Both the position numbers and the translations under genes were made by a program. A model generated the notes under the pieces. The model ran no database searches, was not told the origin of the DNA, and saw nothing but the letters and a program-made list of their open reading frames with translations. From positions 124,001-188,000 of the forward strand of contig JADKAO010000006.1 of the NCBI GenBank assembly GCA_016715285.1: DNA of 64,000 bases, written 5' to 3'. The DNA is from Actinomycetales bacterium. GTDB lineage: Bacteria > Actinomycetota > Actinomycetes > Actinomycetales > Dermatophilaceae. Below are positions 7,642-16,559 of this stretch, piece by piece (position 1 is the stretch's first letter; each line of letters opens with the position of its first letter).

Positions 7642-9118
7642 GGTGACCTGCCTTGGTTGGGAGCGGTGCGAGAGCCACGGGGGCGGCTGCAGCGAGGCGT
7701 GTGGAGAGCTCGCCTGCCAACCCGTCAGCCCAGCGTCGGGCCGATGGGTCGCGGCTTGCGGCCGAGGCGAGCACGACGGTGGTGCCGTGGGCCGGGTCCG
7801 TTGCCGGCCTGATTTCTACCCAGACCCGTCGGGGCCGGAAGAAAAGCGTCGTGATCAGGCCAATGACCATAAGACCAGCGCCGACCCACACGATCGGGGC
7901 ACCTGGGTCGCGCACCACCATGAGGCCGGTGAACTGGCGCTCGCGCACGAAGGTATACGTCAGTCCATCAATCGTCGCCGATTGACCTTGGGCGATCGTC
8001 GCCGCTCCCACTGGCTGTGCCCCCTCGGCACCGACGACGACAACGCGCAAGAACCCCGGGGCCAACGTCGGGTCGACGCGACCCGAGACGGTTTCGGCGA
8101 GATACACCATCGACGGGCGACCGGGAACGGCGAGGATTCCCATCGCGGAGTGATCGTCGGTGAGACTCCATTGCAGCGGGACGGTCGGCTCGGTGAGCGT
8201 CGCGCCAGCCGCATCCTGCACTCGCATCGTGACTGCGACGCCGAAATACGACTGGTGGATCGACACACCTGCAGCACGCAGCGGAGCGTTGACCCGGACG
8301 GTTTGTTCGGCGATGGGGTGGCCACCGTCGAGGAGAACGAGCTCACTCGCGTAGTCGGTAGGGCGTCCCATCGAGTCATAGGTATCCGTGAACGACCTCG
8401 CTGATACGACCAGGTCTGTGCCGTGCCCGATCGCGGCGCTGGATCCGACCACCACCGGGAACTGGTTCTCGCGGAAGCCACCCGTGTTGGTGACGACGAC
8501 CCCGAGGATGATCAGAACGAAACTCGCGTGGCTGAGCACCGTGCCCAATGGCAGGAACCGGAACTGATCGGCGTACACGATTTGCGCGGCGGGACGGTCG
8601 GCGTTCTCCCGATCCGGGCTGCGATCGTGGGCAGGCACGACCCGGAGGCGTCGCGCGCGCAGTGTCGATGTCACGACGGCGACCGTCTCGGCGACCGTCG
8701 CCGTCGTCGACATTACCGTCGTCGCCGAGCTGCTTGACGGGGGTGACGACGGCGAGGCTTGGGCAAAAAGGCGATCGGGCGCCACGTGCCCCCGGACGGC
8801 GTGTGCCCAGAGGACCGGTAGCCGTTGCACGGTGGCGGCAATGATGCTGACGCACAGCAGGAGTGCGATCGCCCTGAACCACGGCGAAAAGAAGACCGTA
8901 AACAGGCCAAGCTGGCTGAGCAGATCAGTCGCGTCGCCAAACCGGGGCCGCATCGTCTCGAGCCACACGGCATACCCCTGCGGGCTGTTGCGGACAGTGT
9001 CCGGGGCCTGCGAGATCAGGGTCCCAAGCAGTGAGCTGACCCCCATGCTGAGGATGAGCAGGAGACCAGTCTGCTTGGAGCCAAAAAAGCTGACTGCTCG
9101 GATGACGCGACGTCGCAT
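7634..9118 (-). CDS. resB: ResB, cytochrome c synthase partner of CcsB
   Basis: 494 aa. Start ATG 9118 has a good GGAGG upstream. Three N-terminal transmembrane helices (segments around GLLLILSMGVSSLLGTL and AIALLLCVSIIAATV, plus one near residue 190), a large extracytoplasmic domain (about 210-420) and a C-terminal helix match ResB. In some genomes this gene is called ccs1. It acts with CcsB in covalent haem attachment. Overlaps ccsB by 8 bp. Confidence 0.9.
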   Translation of the reverse strand: MRRRVIRAVSFFGSKQTGLLLILSMGVSSLLGTLISQAPDTVRNSPQGYAVWLETMRPRFGDATDLLSQLGLFTVFFSPWFRAIALLLCVSIIAATVQRLPVLWAHAVRGHVAPDRLFAQASPSSPPSSSSATTVMSTTATVAETVAVVTSTLRARRLRVVPAHDRSPDRENADRPAAQIVYADQFRFLPLGTVLSHASFVLIILGVVVTNTGGFRENQFPVVVGSSAAIGHGTDLVVSARSFTDTYDSMGRPTDYASELVLLDGGHPIAEQTVRVNAPLRAAGVSIHQSYFGVAVTMRVQDAAGATLTEPTVPLQWSLTDDHSAMGILAVPGRPSMVYLAETVSGRVDPTLAPGFLRVVVVGAEGAQPVGAATIAQGQSATIDGLTYTFVRERQFTGLMVVRDPGAPIVWVGAGLMVIGLITTLFFRPRRVWVEIRPATDPAHGTTVVLASAASRDPSARRWADGLAGELSTRLAAAAPVALAPLPTKAGHHA

Positions 9119-9133
9119 GGCAACCTCCAGCCG

Positions 9134-9883
9134 CTACAGGACGGGTACGAGGCCGGCGAGGGTGCCCCACAGACCCGCGATCATCGCGAACCCGATCAAC
9201 CCCAGACCAAGACCTGACGCGAGCGACACCCCGACGCGGCGGCGCCGGAACCACTCAAGATGGCGCGTGATCCGACTGGCACCGGCAGCCACGAGGACGA
9301 ACGGAATGCCGAGGCCCACGGCATAGGCGAGGAGCAGCGCGACCCCTTCGCCGAGGCTGTCACCGACACTCGCCAGGCCGATCACTCCGCCGAGAATAGG
9401 CCCGATGCACGGGGTCCACGCGGCCGCGAAGGCGATCCCCGCCAAGGCCGCACGCGGCATACCAAACGCGGGGTATGCCGTGTGCTCACCGCGCGTGGCG
9501 CTTGCTCGGTTCCCGATGTGGCGCAGTGTGCTGCGGCGGGTCAGGGAGAACTCGTAATCGAGCAGCGGCACTCGCAGCAGTCCGGCCACGTGGAGGCCCA
9601 TGACAATAAGCAGCGCACCACCAACGGTGCGGGCCAGTGGTCGATAGTCACCAACGGCATACCCGACGATCCCGACCGCTGCCCACATCGCAACAAAGAC
9701 GACCGTGAAACCCGCGACAAAGGCCAGCGCGGGGAGGACAGCGCGCCCCCGCGACCAAGGCGACGCCTCCGTCGCGGGGGCCACGAGTGCGCTAACGAAG
9801 ACAGGAACGACCGGCAGGAAGCAGGGCGAAGCAAAAGACACCACGCCGGCGGCCAGCGCGAGGGGGACAGTGAGGCCGGTCAT
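9134..9883 (-). CDS. ccdA: CcdA, thiol-disulfide transmembrane electron carrier
   Basis: 249 aa with about six transmembrane helices. The two family cysteines are in SPCFLP (C21) and TPCIGP (about residue 158). CcdA passes reducing power from cytoplasmic thioredoxin to extracytoplasmic thioredoxins such as the TlpA protein encoded further down the same operon. Starts 13 bp after the flavoprotein gene stop. Confidence 0.9.
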   Translation of the reverse strand: MTGLTVPLALAAGVVSFASPCFLPVVPVFVSALVAPATEASPWSRGRAVLPALAFVAGFTVVFVAMWAAVGIVGYAVGDYRPLARTVGGALLIVMGLHVAGLLRVPLLDYEFSLTRRSTLRHIGNRASATRGEHTAYPAFGMPRAALAGIAFAAAWTPCIGPILGGVIGLASVGDSLGEGVALLLAYAVGLGIPFVLVAAGASRITRHLEWFRRRRVGVSLASGLGLGLIGFAMIAGLWGTLAGLVPVL

Positions 9884-9896
9884 GACGGCAGGAGAC

Positions 9897-11216
9897 TCAG
9901 GCGAACGTGTCGGTCATGAGCCCACGGAACCACTTGGCCATGTCCTGGTAGTTGCCGGCGGTGATCGACGGCGCTTCGGCGATCTTGGACAGCTGCATCG
10001 TCTTCGTGGCTGGGTCGTAGTGATAGACCCCGGTCAACCAGGAAGCTGTGCTCATCGTGATCGGCGAGTAGCACGCGCTGCTGGTGGCCGGTGCTGAGTC
10101 GAGCGGTCGGCCCGAGAAGATCCGGGTTATGGCGTCAGCAGTGACTTTGGCCTGAGCGTTGGCAACGTGCCCTGACTTGGGCATCGTGGTGCCGATGGCG
10201 TCGCCGATGACGTGGATACCAGGAACCGCAGAGCTCTCGTACGACAGCACATCAACCCCGGCCCAGCGACCCGCGACATTGACGAGTCCACTCTGGGCCG
10301 CGATGGTGCCAGCACGGTGGGGCGGAATCGGGTTGAGTACGTCTGCCTTGACCGTGAGGGCGCTGGTGTACACCGTCTTGGTCGCGGGATCGATGTGGTC
10401 GAGCACGGCGTTCGGCACGTAGGTGATCACGTCGGCGTGAATCCGGGTGAAGGCCTCGGTGAAGGCAATGGGTTCGGCCATGATCTTGGGGTTGGCATCG
10501 AGGATCACGACCCGGCTGCCGGGCTTGTTGATCTTGAGCCAGGCAGCGATGAGACAAGCGCGCTCATAGGGCCCAGGGGGGCAGCGGTATGGGGCGGGCG
10601 GGATGGTCATGACAACGGTGCCTCCCGGGCGCATCCCGAGCAGTTGGGTGCGCAGGAAATCGGTCTGCGGACCGGCTTGCCAGGCGTGGGGGAAGCGAGT
10701 GTCGTAATCGGCAACAGAAAGGCCCGGCACGGCGTCAAAGGTCAGTCCCGGGGCGACGACCAGCCGGTCGTAGGTCAGGGATGTGCCCGTGGAAAGGGTG
10801 ACCTTCTTGGCTCCCGAGTCGATCCCTTGAGCTTGCGCGTTGACGACCGTCACGCCGTAGCGTGACGCGAGCGTGGCGTGGCGGTATTGCAGGGCCGACA
10901 GGGTGGTCTGCCCCGTGAGGACGCCATTGCTCATGATGTTGCTCGTGTATGCCGGGGACCTCTCCACGAGGGTGACGTTGAGTTTGTCCCCTCCCCACAG
11001 GCGGAGGTACTTCGCCACGGAGGTGCCTCCCATTCCCCCGCCGATGACGACGACCCGGCCGCTGACCCCGGTTTTGGTGGGGACCGACGGTGCTGTGGGG
11101 GTGGAAGTCGGTCGGGACCGATCAGCGAGCGCGTTTGACGCGAACGGCGATGCGGCGAGGGAGCCAGCCCCAGCGAGGGCAAGACCTTGGACGAACTGAC
11201 GACGGCTTATGGCCAT
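9897..11216 (-). CDS. fccB: Tat-exported FAD flavoprotein, sulfide dehydrogenase (flavocytochrome c) type
   Basis: 439 aa. A twin-arginine signal (SRRQFVQG at about residues 4-11) is followed by a hydrophobic stretch. The FAD-binding GGGMGGTSVAKYL lies at about residues 59-71. The C-terminus has SACYSPIT and GVYHYDPATKTM, resembling the flavin-binding C-terminal domain of flavocytochrome c sulfide dehydrogenase (FccB/SoxF). Such enzymes oxidise sulfide to sulfur and pass electrons to a c-type haem subunit; a cytochrome c is encoded 29 bp upstream. It could also be a related sulfide:quinone-reductase-like flavoprotein. Sharing an operon with the cytochrome c assembly genes supports export and haem partnership. 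Confidence 0.75.
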   Translation of the reverse strand: MAISRRQFVQGLALAGAGSLAASPFASNALADRSRPTSTPTAPSVPTKTGVSGRVVVIGGGMGGTSVAKYLRLWGGDKLNVTLVERSPAYTSNIMSNGVLTGQTTLSALQYRHATLASRYGVTVVNAQAQGIDSGAKKVTLSTGTSLTYDRLVVAPGLTFDAVPGLSVADYDTRFPHAWQAGPQTDFLRTQLLGMRPGGTVVMTIPPAPYRCPPGPYERACLIAAWLKINKPGSRVVILDANPKIMAEPIAFTEAFTRIHADVITYVPNAVLDHIDPATKTVYTSALTVKADVLNPIPPHRAGTIAAQSGLVNVAGRWAGVDVLSYESSAVPGIHVIGDAIGTTMPKSGHVANAQAKVTADAITRIFSGRPLDSAPATSSACYSPITMSTASWLTGVYHYDPATKTMQLSKIAEAPSITAGNYQDMAKWFRGLMTDTFA

Positions 11217-11245
11217 GGTTCTCTTGTTTCCTTCCTCGGCCGGCT

Positions 11246-11635
11246 TTAGCGAACCGACGCGAAGTAGTCGGCGATGAGACGCAGTTGGGCGTCGGTGTAG
11301 GCCTGGGCATGAACGCGCATGATCGCTTCGTCGACGTCAGGTGTGGCCTGCAACTCCTTGAGTTCCTTGAAGAGCTCGGCCGCTGGTTCTCCTGCGATCC
11401 CGTCAAAAGGGCCACCCTTGCCGTCGGTGCCATGGCACTGGAAGCAGTTGCTCGCGAGGATCTTCCCCGGATGCAGGTAGAGCGGCATGGCGGGGGCATT
11501 CGTGCCGGTCGGCGTGCTGACGGACGAGGGGGAGCGGTCTGACGCAGTGGCGACCGACGGCGCGCCTCCTACTCCGATGGCTGCGGTCGTGGCGGCGAGC
11601 ATGAGGGCCAGGGCCACAGGTTGGGGAACCTTCAT
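11246..11635 (-). CDS. Secreted monohaem cytochrome c, likely FccA-like partner
   Basis: 129 aa from ATG 11635, chosen because AGGAGGAA lies just upstream. An N-terminal signal peptide (about residues 1-32) is followed by a flexible Ser/Pro/Thr linker and one CFQCH haem-attachment site (C64, C67, H68), then a short class-I cytochrome c domain. It is first gene of the leftward operon with the flavoprotein and the System II assembly genes, so it is the obvious client of that machinery and electron acceptor for the flavoprotein (inference). Confidence 0.75.
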   Translation of the reverse strand: MKVPQPVALALMLAATTAAIGVGGAPSVATASDRSPSSVSTPTGTNAPAMPLYLHPGKILASNCFQCHGTDGKGGPFDGIAGEPAAELFKELKELQATPDVDEAIMRVHAQAYTDAQLRLIADYFASVR

Positions 11636-11650
11636 TCCACTTCCTCCTGA

Positions 11651-11686
11651 GTGAGCCGCGGGGGAGGGCTCACCCAGCACTCTGGG
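11651..11686. promoter_or_regulatory. Small hairpins in the leader of the cytochrome/sulfide operon
   Basis: GTGAGCC (11651-11657) pairs with GGCTCAC (11667-11673), directly followed by CCCAG-CACT-CTGGG (11673-11686), immediately upstream of the Shine-Dalgarno of the cytochrome gene. They could affect translation of the operon. Only the pairing is visible; function is not shown. Confidence 0.25.
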
Positions 11687-11828
11687 CTTCAGCTGCCTAA
11701 GGGGAACCTGCCCGGGGCGTTAAGTCCGCATTAATACCCTTTGGGGTTTCCGTGACATGGTTCGCCGACACACGAAGGGCCAGACCTCAACTCACGGCCA
11801 CTGGGACGCTAGGCGGACCGACGAAAGG

Positions 11829-12287
11829 TCAGCTCGCCATGCAGCGGAGGAAACGACTCACCAAAGGACCGGAAATGCGTTGCGCCAGACCGTTACCGAG
11901 CCGGGTCGGGAGACCGTGAACGGCGAGTTCAGTGGTGAGGTCCATGCGAGTGAGCGGCGCGGCTTTCGCGGATGTGCCGGGCAGTTCATGAAGGTGGAGG
12001 TCGATGATGATGTCCGCCTTACCGAGGCCGTGGCTCTCGCTGCCCGTCGAGGCAATCCGGGCGTGCCACACGTCGGCGCTTTGGTCGGCGTCGGTCAGGG
12101 TGCCCGTGCCCTTGAAAGTCACGCCCAAGAAGCCGATCTTGGCCCGGACGTTACCCACGAAATCGTTGCCGTCGACCTCGGTCACGGCCGCGCCCGGGAA
12201 GCAACTGCCGACCCGCTTGAGATCCATGAACGCTTCCCACACCTGATCCCTTGGGGCAGTGACGGTTTCGGAGTGGTGCAGCTTCAC
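11829..12287 (-). CDS. CoxG-like SRPBCC family protein
   Basis: 152 aa from GTG 12287 (VKLHHSETVTAP). PRDQVWEAFMDLKRVGSCFPGA matches the start of the CO-dehydrogenase subunit G (CoxG) family, a helix-grip lipid/ligand-binding fold. The end, NGLAQRISGPLVSRFLRC, is the usual C-terminal helix. CoxG is linked to CO dehydrogenase maturation or membrane attachment, but no cox genes are nearby, so the specific role is open. A longer reading from 12560 would overlap the next gene and includes a tandem repeat, so it is rejected. Confidence 0.7.
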   Translation of the reverse strand: MKLHHSETVTAPRDQVWEAFMDLKRVGSCFPGAAVTEVDGNDFVGNVRAKIGFLGVTFKGTGTLTDADQSADVWHARIASTGSESHGLGKADIIIDLHLHELPGTSAKAAPLTRMDLTTELAVHGLPTRLGNGLAQRISGPLVSRFLRCMAS

Positions 12288-12330
12288 GGTGAGTCTCGTT
12301 TCGAGGGCAGGGGCAAGGCGTGGACAGAAC

Positions 12331-12374
12331 GGCAAGGCGAGGGGCAAGGCGAGGGGCAAGGCGAGGGGCAGAGG
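12331..12374. repeat. 12-bp tandem repeat
   Basis: GGCAAGGCGAGG is repeated three times (12331, 12343, 12355) with a decayed fourth copy, just upstream of the CoxG-like start. Confidence 0.8.
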
Positions 12375-12420
12375 AGTCGCCACAGCAACCAGCACCGCAC
12401 TCGTCTTATGCCCGCGGCAG

Positions 12421-12807
12421 TTAGCCGGGAGCCCTCCGGCGCACCGGAGGGGGTGCCGTGGCCAGCCAGGCGCGTTCGACGAGTTCCTCGAGCAGGTCGT
12501 CCGAGAGCCGATCCAGGTGCGCGAGGACGCCAAACCCCCCGCGGAAATGCGGAATGGCAAAGACGACCTCGGGGTCGGATGTTGCCAGGATCGCCTCCCG
12601 TTCCGCCCGCTCGGGGAAACGCAGCACGATCAGGTCCGCGAACGGCATACCCGTCTCAGGGTCGATCGCCCCCTCGTCGCGCCGCGGAGGTCGTTGCCAC
12701 ACAAAGGCTTTCCCGCCCACGAGGTATGCCGGCTGGCCCCAGTAGGGGCCAACTGCCACCTCCGGCAGTGAGCGAGCGCAGCGGTCTAGGTCTTCGGGAG
12801 TGGCCAC
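12421..12807 (-). CDS. MmcQ/YjbR family protein
   Basis: 128 aa. EVAVGPYWGQPAYLVGGKAF and VLRFPERAEREAIL, followed by IPHFRGGFGVLAHLD, fit the small MmcQ/YjbR family (cyaY-like fold), often described as DNA-binding though the role is unclear. It is followed upstream by a TfoX-domain gene in the same direction, a common pairing of small housekeeping proteins. Confidence 0.75.
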   Translation of the reverse strand: MATPEDLDRCARSLPEVAVGPYWGQPAYLVGGKAFVWQRPPRRDEGAIDPETGMPFADLIVLRFPERAEREAILATSDPEVVFAIPHFRGGFGVLAHLDRLSDDLLEELVERAWLATAPPPVRRRAPG

Positions 12808-12816
12808 GACGCAGCC

Positions 12817-13149
12817 CTACTTCGGTGGCAACGAGCGGGCATAGGAGAGCCCGCGTTCGACCCACCGCGCGAGGTCCGCGTCGTCAGCGACCACGTCGGC
12901 CGCGACATGCAGCCACCCGTTGAGTTGTCGCTCACCCATGGCAAACTGCGAGACCCCTTGCACGGCAAGGAGTTCGTCCATCTGTCGCGGATCAACCCGC
13001 AGGAGCAGACCACCCTTGCTGCTCGCGCTGACCGCCATGTGCCCGTCGACCAAGAAGGCGAGGCCGCCGAACATGGCCCGCTCCACGACGCCAGCACGGC
13101 CACGCACGAGTGAGCGCAACCGCTGGGCGACGCCTTCGTCGTAGGCCAT
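12817..13149 (-). CDS. TfoX N-terminal domain protein
   Basis: 110 aa from ATG 13149. MFGGLAFLVDGHMAVSASSKGGLLLRV is the signature of the TfoX N-terminal domain (full TfoX regulates competence in Gammaproteobacteria). Only that domain is present, as is usual in actinobacteria, where the function is not known. Ends 9 bp before the MmcQ/YjbR gene, so probably cotranscribed. Confidence 0.85.
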   Translation of the reverse strand: MAYDEGVAQRLRSLVRGRAGVVERAMFGGLAFLVDGHMAVSASSKGGLLLRVDPRQMDELLAVQGVSQFAMGERQLNGWLHVAADVVADDADLARWVERGLSYARSLPPK

Positions 13150-13319
13150 GCCGGCAGTATGCCGAACGCGAGCCCGTTGCGCAGTAGCTCGTGGCCACGG
13201 GAGGCGTGAGTAGCGCGAAACCTGACTTCCCGGCATACCGTTGCGTCCTTGAACTGGGACGACCTGGATCTAACCTGGAACCAACTGGCATTTTCGGCTG
13301 TGACAGAACGGAGCTCACC

Positions 13320-13682
13320 ATGCCGCAGTTCCTCTTCTCGGTGTTCCACGCGCCGGGAGTGCACAACAGCGACACTGGCGCGTATGCCGACGAAGCCGAG
13401 ATGCTGCGCGCCTTCGCCCGGACGAAGGCGTTCAACGACCGGCTGCGGGCTGCTGACGAGCTCGTCTTTGCAGGCGGTCTCACACCTCCTGAGGAAGCGG
13501 TATGCGTGGACGGCACCGGGGACAGGGTGGTGCGTCAGGAGGGCTCGTATGCCGTGGCGCCTGCCTATCTGGGCGGCTTCTGGGTCATCGAGGCGGCCGA
13601 CCTGGAGGAGGCGCTGAGGTGGGCCGGGGATGCGTCTGCCGCGTGTGGGGCCCGGCTCGAGGTCCGGGCGTTTCAAGGGTGA
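13320..13682 (+). CDS. YCII-related (DGPF-type) protein
   Basis: 120 aa from ATG 13320 (MPQFLFSVFH). The pattern AFNDRLRAADELVFAGGL and GGFWVIEAADLEEALRWA is that of YCII-related proteins with a ferredoxin-like fold, which often accompany ECF sigma factors or act as small enzymes. The longer open frame from 13191 lacks family similarity. Confidence 0.8.
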   Translation: MPQFLFSVFHAPGVHNSDTGAYADEAEMLRAFARTKAFNDRLRAADELVFAGGLTPPEEAVCVDGTGDRVVRQEGSYAVAPAYLGGFWVIEAADLEEALRWAGDASAACGARLEVRAFQG

Positions 13683-13773
13683 GGTAGCAGCGGCTCAGCT
13701 GAGGTCGCTCTGCATCGGGCGTGGGTGAGGTTGTGGGCGCCGGCGAGGTTGGAGGCGTCCGATACGGTCGCCT

Positions 13774-14547
13774 TCAGCGCTGAGTCGGCCCGGACAGCTT
13801 CCATGGCGCCGGAGTGGTCGTTGGCGGCGCGAAGGAGTCGGTCGTGGGGGCGAAGAAGGACGATTGCGGCGAGATGTATTGGGGCGGCACCGAGGGGCGG
13901 GGGGTGGTCGAAACAGGCGCCCAGGCAGGAGGGGGCGTCTGGAGTGTTGAGGGGGGCGGCGACACGCTCCCGACGCCCGGCTCCACTCCCGGCTTTTCCA
14001 CTTCGACGATGACCACCATCGTGCCTGTCACGTAGTCGATCTCTTCGATGCTGACGTCGAGGAGAACGCCGCCCATCCGCCTGGTGAGGTCGGTCGTCAA
14101 CATTGTGCGGTCGGCATGGATGACATTGAGGACGATCCGTCGGCGTTCCGTTGGTTTGACTGCCAAGGCTTTTGCGCCTCGATCCAACGCAATGAGAACT
14201 CCAATAAGGAGCACGTTGATCGACAGGGCGAGTGGGAGATTGGCCGCTCCGAGGGAGTTGACGAGACCGAGCGTCAGTGCGACGAAGTAATACGCCACTT
14301 CGGTTTGTGAGATGGCGGAGGATCGAAGGCGAATGATCGACAAGATCCCGAAGAGACCCATGCCCAGCGCGAGCCCGCTTCCGGCCGCCTCCATGAGGGC
14401 TACCGCCCCGAACACTCCAAGATTGAGCACGATGTAGGAGAGCGCCAGATCAGTCTTGCCGTGACGGGGACGGTAAATCGCGAATACCAGCCCGGTAATG
14501 ACGACGACGTCGATCGCCAGACCCAACAAGATAGTCGTCAATGGCAT
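13774..14547 (-). CDS. DUF4956 family membrane protein
   Basis: 257 aa from ATG 14547 (MPLTTILLGLAID). Four or so transmembrane helices in residues 1-120, with the strongly conserved FGILSIIRLRSSAISQTEVAYYF typical of DUF4956. A cytoplasmic domain follows (about 125-185, including MGGVLLDVSIEEIDYVTG), then a Pro/Thr/Ser-rich low-complexity tail. DUF4956 proteins are often next to VTC polyphosphate polymerase or CotH genes; neither is present here. Confidence 0.75.
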   Translation of the reverse strand: MPLTTILLGLAIDVVVITGLVFAIYRPRHGKTDLALSYIVLNLGVFGAVALMEAAGSGLALGMGLFGILSIIRLRSSAISQTEVAYYFVALTLGLVNSLGAANLPLALSINVLLIGVLIALDRGAKALAVKPTERRRIVLNVIHADRTMLTTDLTRRMGGVLLDVSIEEIDYVTGTMVVIVEVEKPGVEPGVGSVSPPPSTLQTPPPAWAPVSTTPRPSVPPQYISPQSSFFAPTTDSFAPPTTTPAPWKLSGPTQR

Positions 14548-14918
14548 GAGCGGGCCTTTCCATGAGCACCACCACACGAAAGAGCTGCCTGAGAGTGGGG
14601 CGGCGTTGTGACCTGATCGATTGTCGGGTTATCTGGGGTTATCGAGGCTCTCATCTTTGCAGCGAGTCCGGGACCAGATGAGACATCTGTAACGAAGCCA
14701 CTTAGTCGTTGCCTCTTGTTCGCCAGGGGTTCACGTGGCCAAGCGTGCGGGGCCGCGGCGGAAGAGCCCGCACGTGTCGCGGGTCCTTTCGTGTGCGGTC
14801 GTGCTCATACGACGCCCCAAACGTGACGAACGCGACGCATGTTTTCGATGGGATGAGTGTTAATAACGGTGCGACGCAATGACTTGCGAAGTCTCTCGAA
14901 CACACGTATCATTCAGAT
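14548..14918. other. Intergenic region between divergent DUF4956 and HNH genes
   Basis: 371 bp, more AT-rich than its surroundings towards 14850-14915 and therefore likely to hold the promoters of both flanking divergent genes. A 67-codon leftward frame at 14702-14905 has no recognisable features and is not annotated. No RNA gene or repeat was seen. Confidence 0.4.
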
Positions 14919-16346
14919 ATGACCAACGAGTCCGCGTCGACCCTGATGAGTGCAGCGCTCACCAGGGCGCGGGCTGCTGTGGCCGGCATACAAGATGCAC
15001 TGTGGCGGGTGTCGGGGTCGGAGCTTTCGGAGGTCTTACGCGCCCTCGATGAGGTGGGTGCGGCGGTCCGCGGCGCCACGGTCGCGGTGGCCGCGGAGGC
15101 GCTCGTCCGGGGTGAGGTGCGGTCGTCTCAGAGCGGAAACATGGTCACCTGGTTGCGCGATTGCGCGCCGTCGCTGCGTCAGGGTGGGGCCAAGGCAGTG
15201 GCTGAGTGCGCGCAGTTGGTGGCCGGGGAGCGGCGGGGCTTGGGCGCGGCTGATGGATTCGCTGGGCAGTTCGACTCGGGCAGCGCGATAGACGCCGGGG
15301 GCAGCACAGATCGTGATGGGGGTGACGCGGGTGACCAGGTGGGCGCCGCAGAGTCTGAGACAACTCCGACGCGGATCGTGGGCGGTGCTGTTTTACGTGG
15401 CGAGTTATTGCCTGCAGTTGCTGTGACAGTCCTGGGTGAGTTCGCCCGGTTGGAGCGGCGGCTGCGTCCCGAGGCGCACACTACCGTGACGTCCGCGCTC
15501 GTCTCACTCGGTCGTGATTGGGGCAGCGCGCAGGCGCGCAAACTCCGGCCGCGGCTCCTCGCTGACTATGGCTTGCCCGGTGAGTTGCAGGCCGATCAGG
15601 ACACACTCGCGCGACATGTGACGCTGAGTAGTCCGATCGTCGACGACGGGCTCACGGCATACCAACTCGTTTTGGATCCGCAATCGGCTGCGGTTCTCGA
15701 GGCGGCCATCGGTCCACTGGCAGCGCCTACGCCCAATCCTGAGACCGGAGAGCGGGACCTGCGGTCCGCTGGGCAGCGTCGCGCGAGTGCACTCATTGAG
15801 GTATGCCGTCGTGCCACCGCTGCCGGTCATGGCCTGATGGGCGGCGCCAAGACTGCACTGTTCGTCACGATGGATATCGCTCACCTGCGTGGAGCAGTGA
15901 GTGGGGCTGGGACTGTGGTGGGCACGCCGGCAGCGGGTGTCTTGCTTGCGCCGGAGACGGTTCGGCGACTCGCCTGTGACGCGGAAATCGTCCCCGTGGT
16001 GCTCGGGTCCCGCGGCGAAGTGCTCGACCTGGGGGCGTCGGTGAGGTTCTTCTCGAAGGCTCAGACGAGGGTGCTCTGGTTGCGGGACGACGGGTGCAGC
16101 TTCCCCGGATGCAGCGTGCCTGCCCATTGGTGCGATGCCCATCACATCGTCCACTGGGCGGACGGCGGGAAGACGGGTCTCGACAACGCCGCATTGCTCT
16201 GCGGGCGACATCACGAGATTGTCCATAGAGATCGACTCATCGCGCACGTACTCGATCCGCCGGGTGACCAGGCCGAGCGGGCGGTCCGTTGGGACTGCTC
16301 GCCGGGGTCCTACGATCGCGCCCTTGCTCACCACCGCGCCGCTTGA
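14919..16346 (+). CDS. DUF222/13E12-type HNH endonuclease
   Basis: 475 aa. The N-terminal DUF222 region (about residues 20-330) contains LSEVLRALDEVGAA and the later ALIEVCRRATAAGH. The C-terminus holds an HNH nuclease: DGCSFPGCSVPAHWCDAHH, then HWADGGKTGLDNAALLCGRH and HHEIVH (about 395-450), with zinc cysteines and catalytic histidines present. These proteins are multicopy in actinobacteria (13E12 repeat family in mycobacteria) and are thought to be selfish or mobile-like genes; biological role unproven. Confidence 0.9.
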   Translation: MTNESASTLMSAALTRARAAVAGIQDALWRVSGSELSEVLRALDEVGAAVRGATVAVAAEALVRGEVRSSQSGNMVTWLRDCAPSLRQGGAKAVAECAQLVAGERRGLGAADGFAGQFDSGSAIDAGGSTDRDGGDAGDQVGAAESETTPTRIVGGAVLRGELLPAVAVTVLGEFARLERRLRPEAHTTVTSALVSLGRDWGSAQARKLRPRLLADYGLPGELQADQDTLARHVTLSSPIVDDGLTAYQLVLDPQSAAVLEAAIGPLAAPTPNPETGERDLRSAGQRRASALIEVCRRATAAGHGLMGGAKTALFVTMDIAHLRGAVSGAGTVVGTPAAGVLLAPETVRRLACDAEIVPVVLGSRGEVLDLGASVRFFSKAQTRVLWLRDDGCSFPGCSVPAHWCDAHHIVHWADGGKTGLDNAALLCGRHHEIVHRDRLIAHVLDPPGDQAERAVRWDCSPGSYDRALAHHRAA

Positions 16347-16559
16347 TCGACGCCTAGGGTGAGCCGGAGGCGTGACGGGTGTGGAGCGCTGGAGAGGTAG
16401 AGGCGAGCCCGTTCTGCCGGTGGGTCACGCTGAGCCGTCCACTCGCGCACGGGGCAGTGGGGCAAACCCACTTCTGCCGATGCGCCACGGCTGAACCGTC
16501 CTCTCGAGCGCGGGGAGGTTGGCGGTACGGCATACGCTGAAGCCCCTGAAACCAAAGGA

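Noticed and set aside
14702..14905. 67-codon leftward frame in the gap before the HNH gene
   Set aside because: No ribosome site, no similarity and composition unlike a gene.
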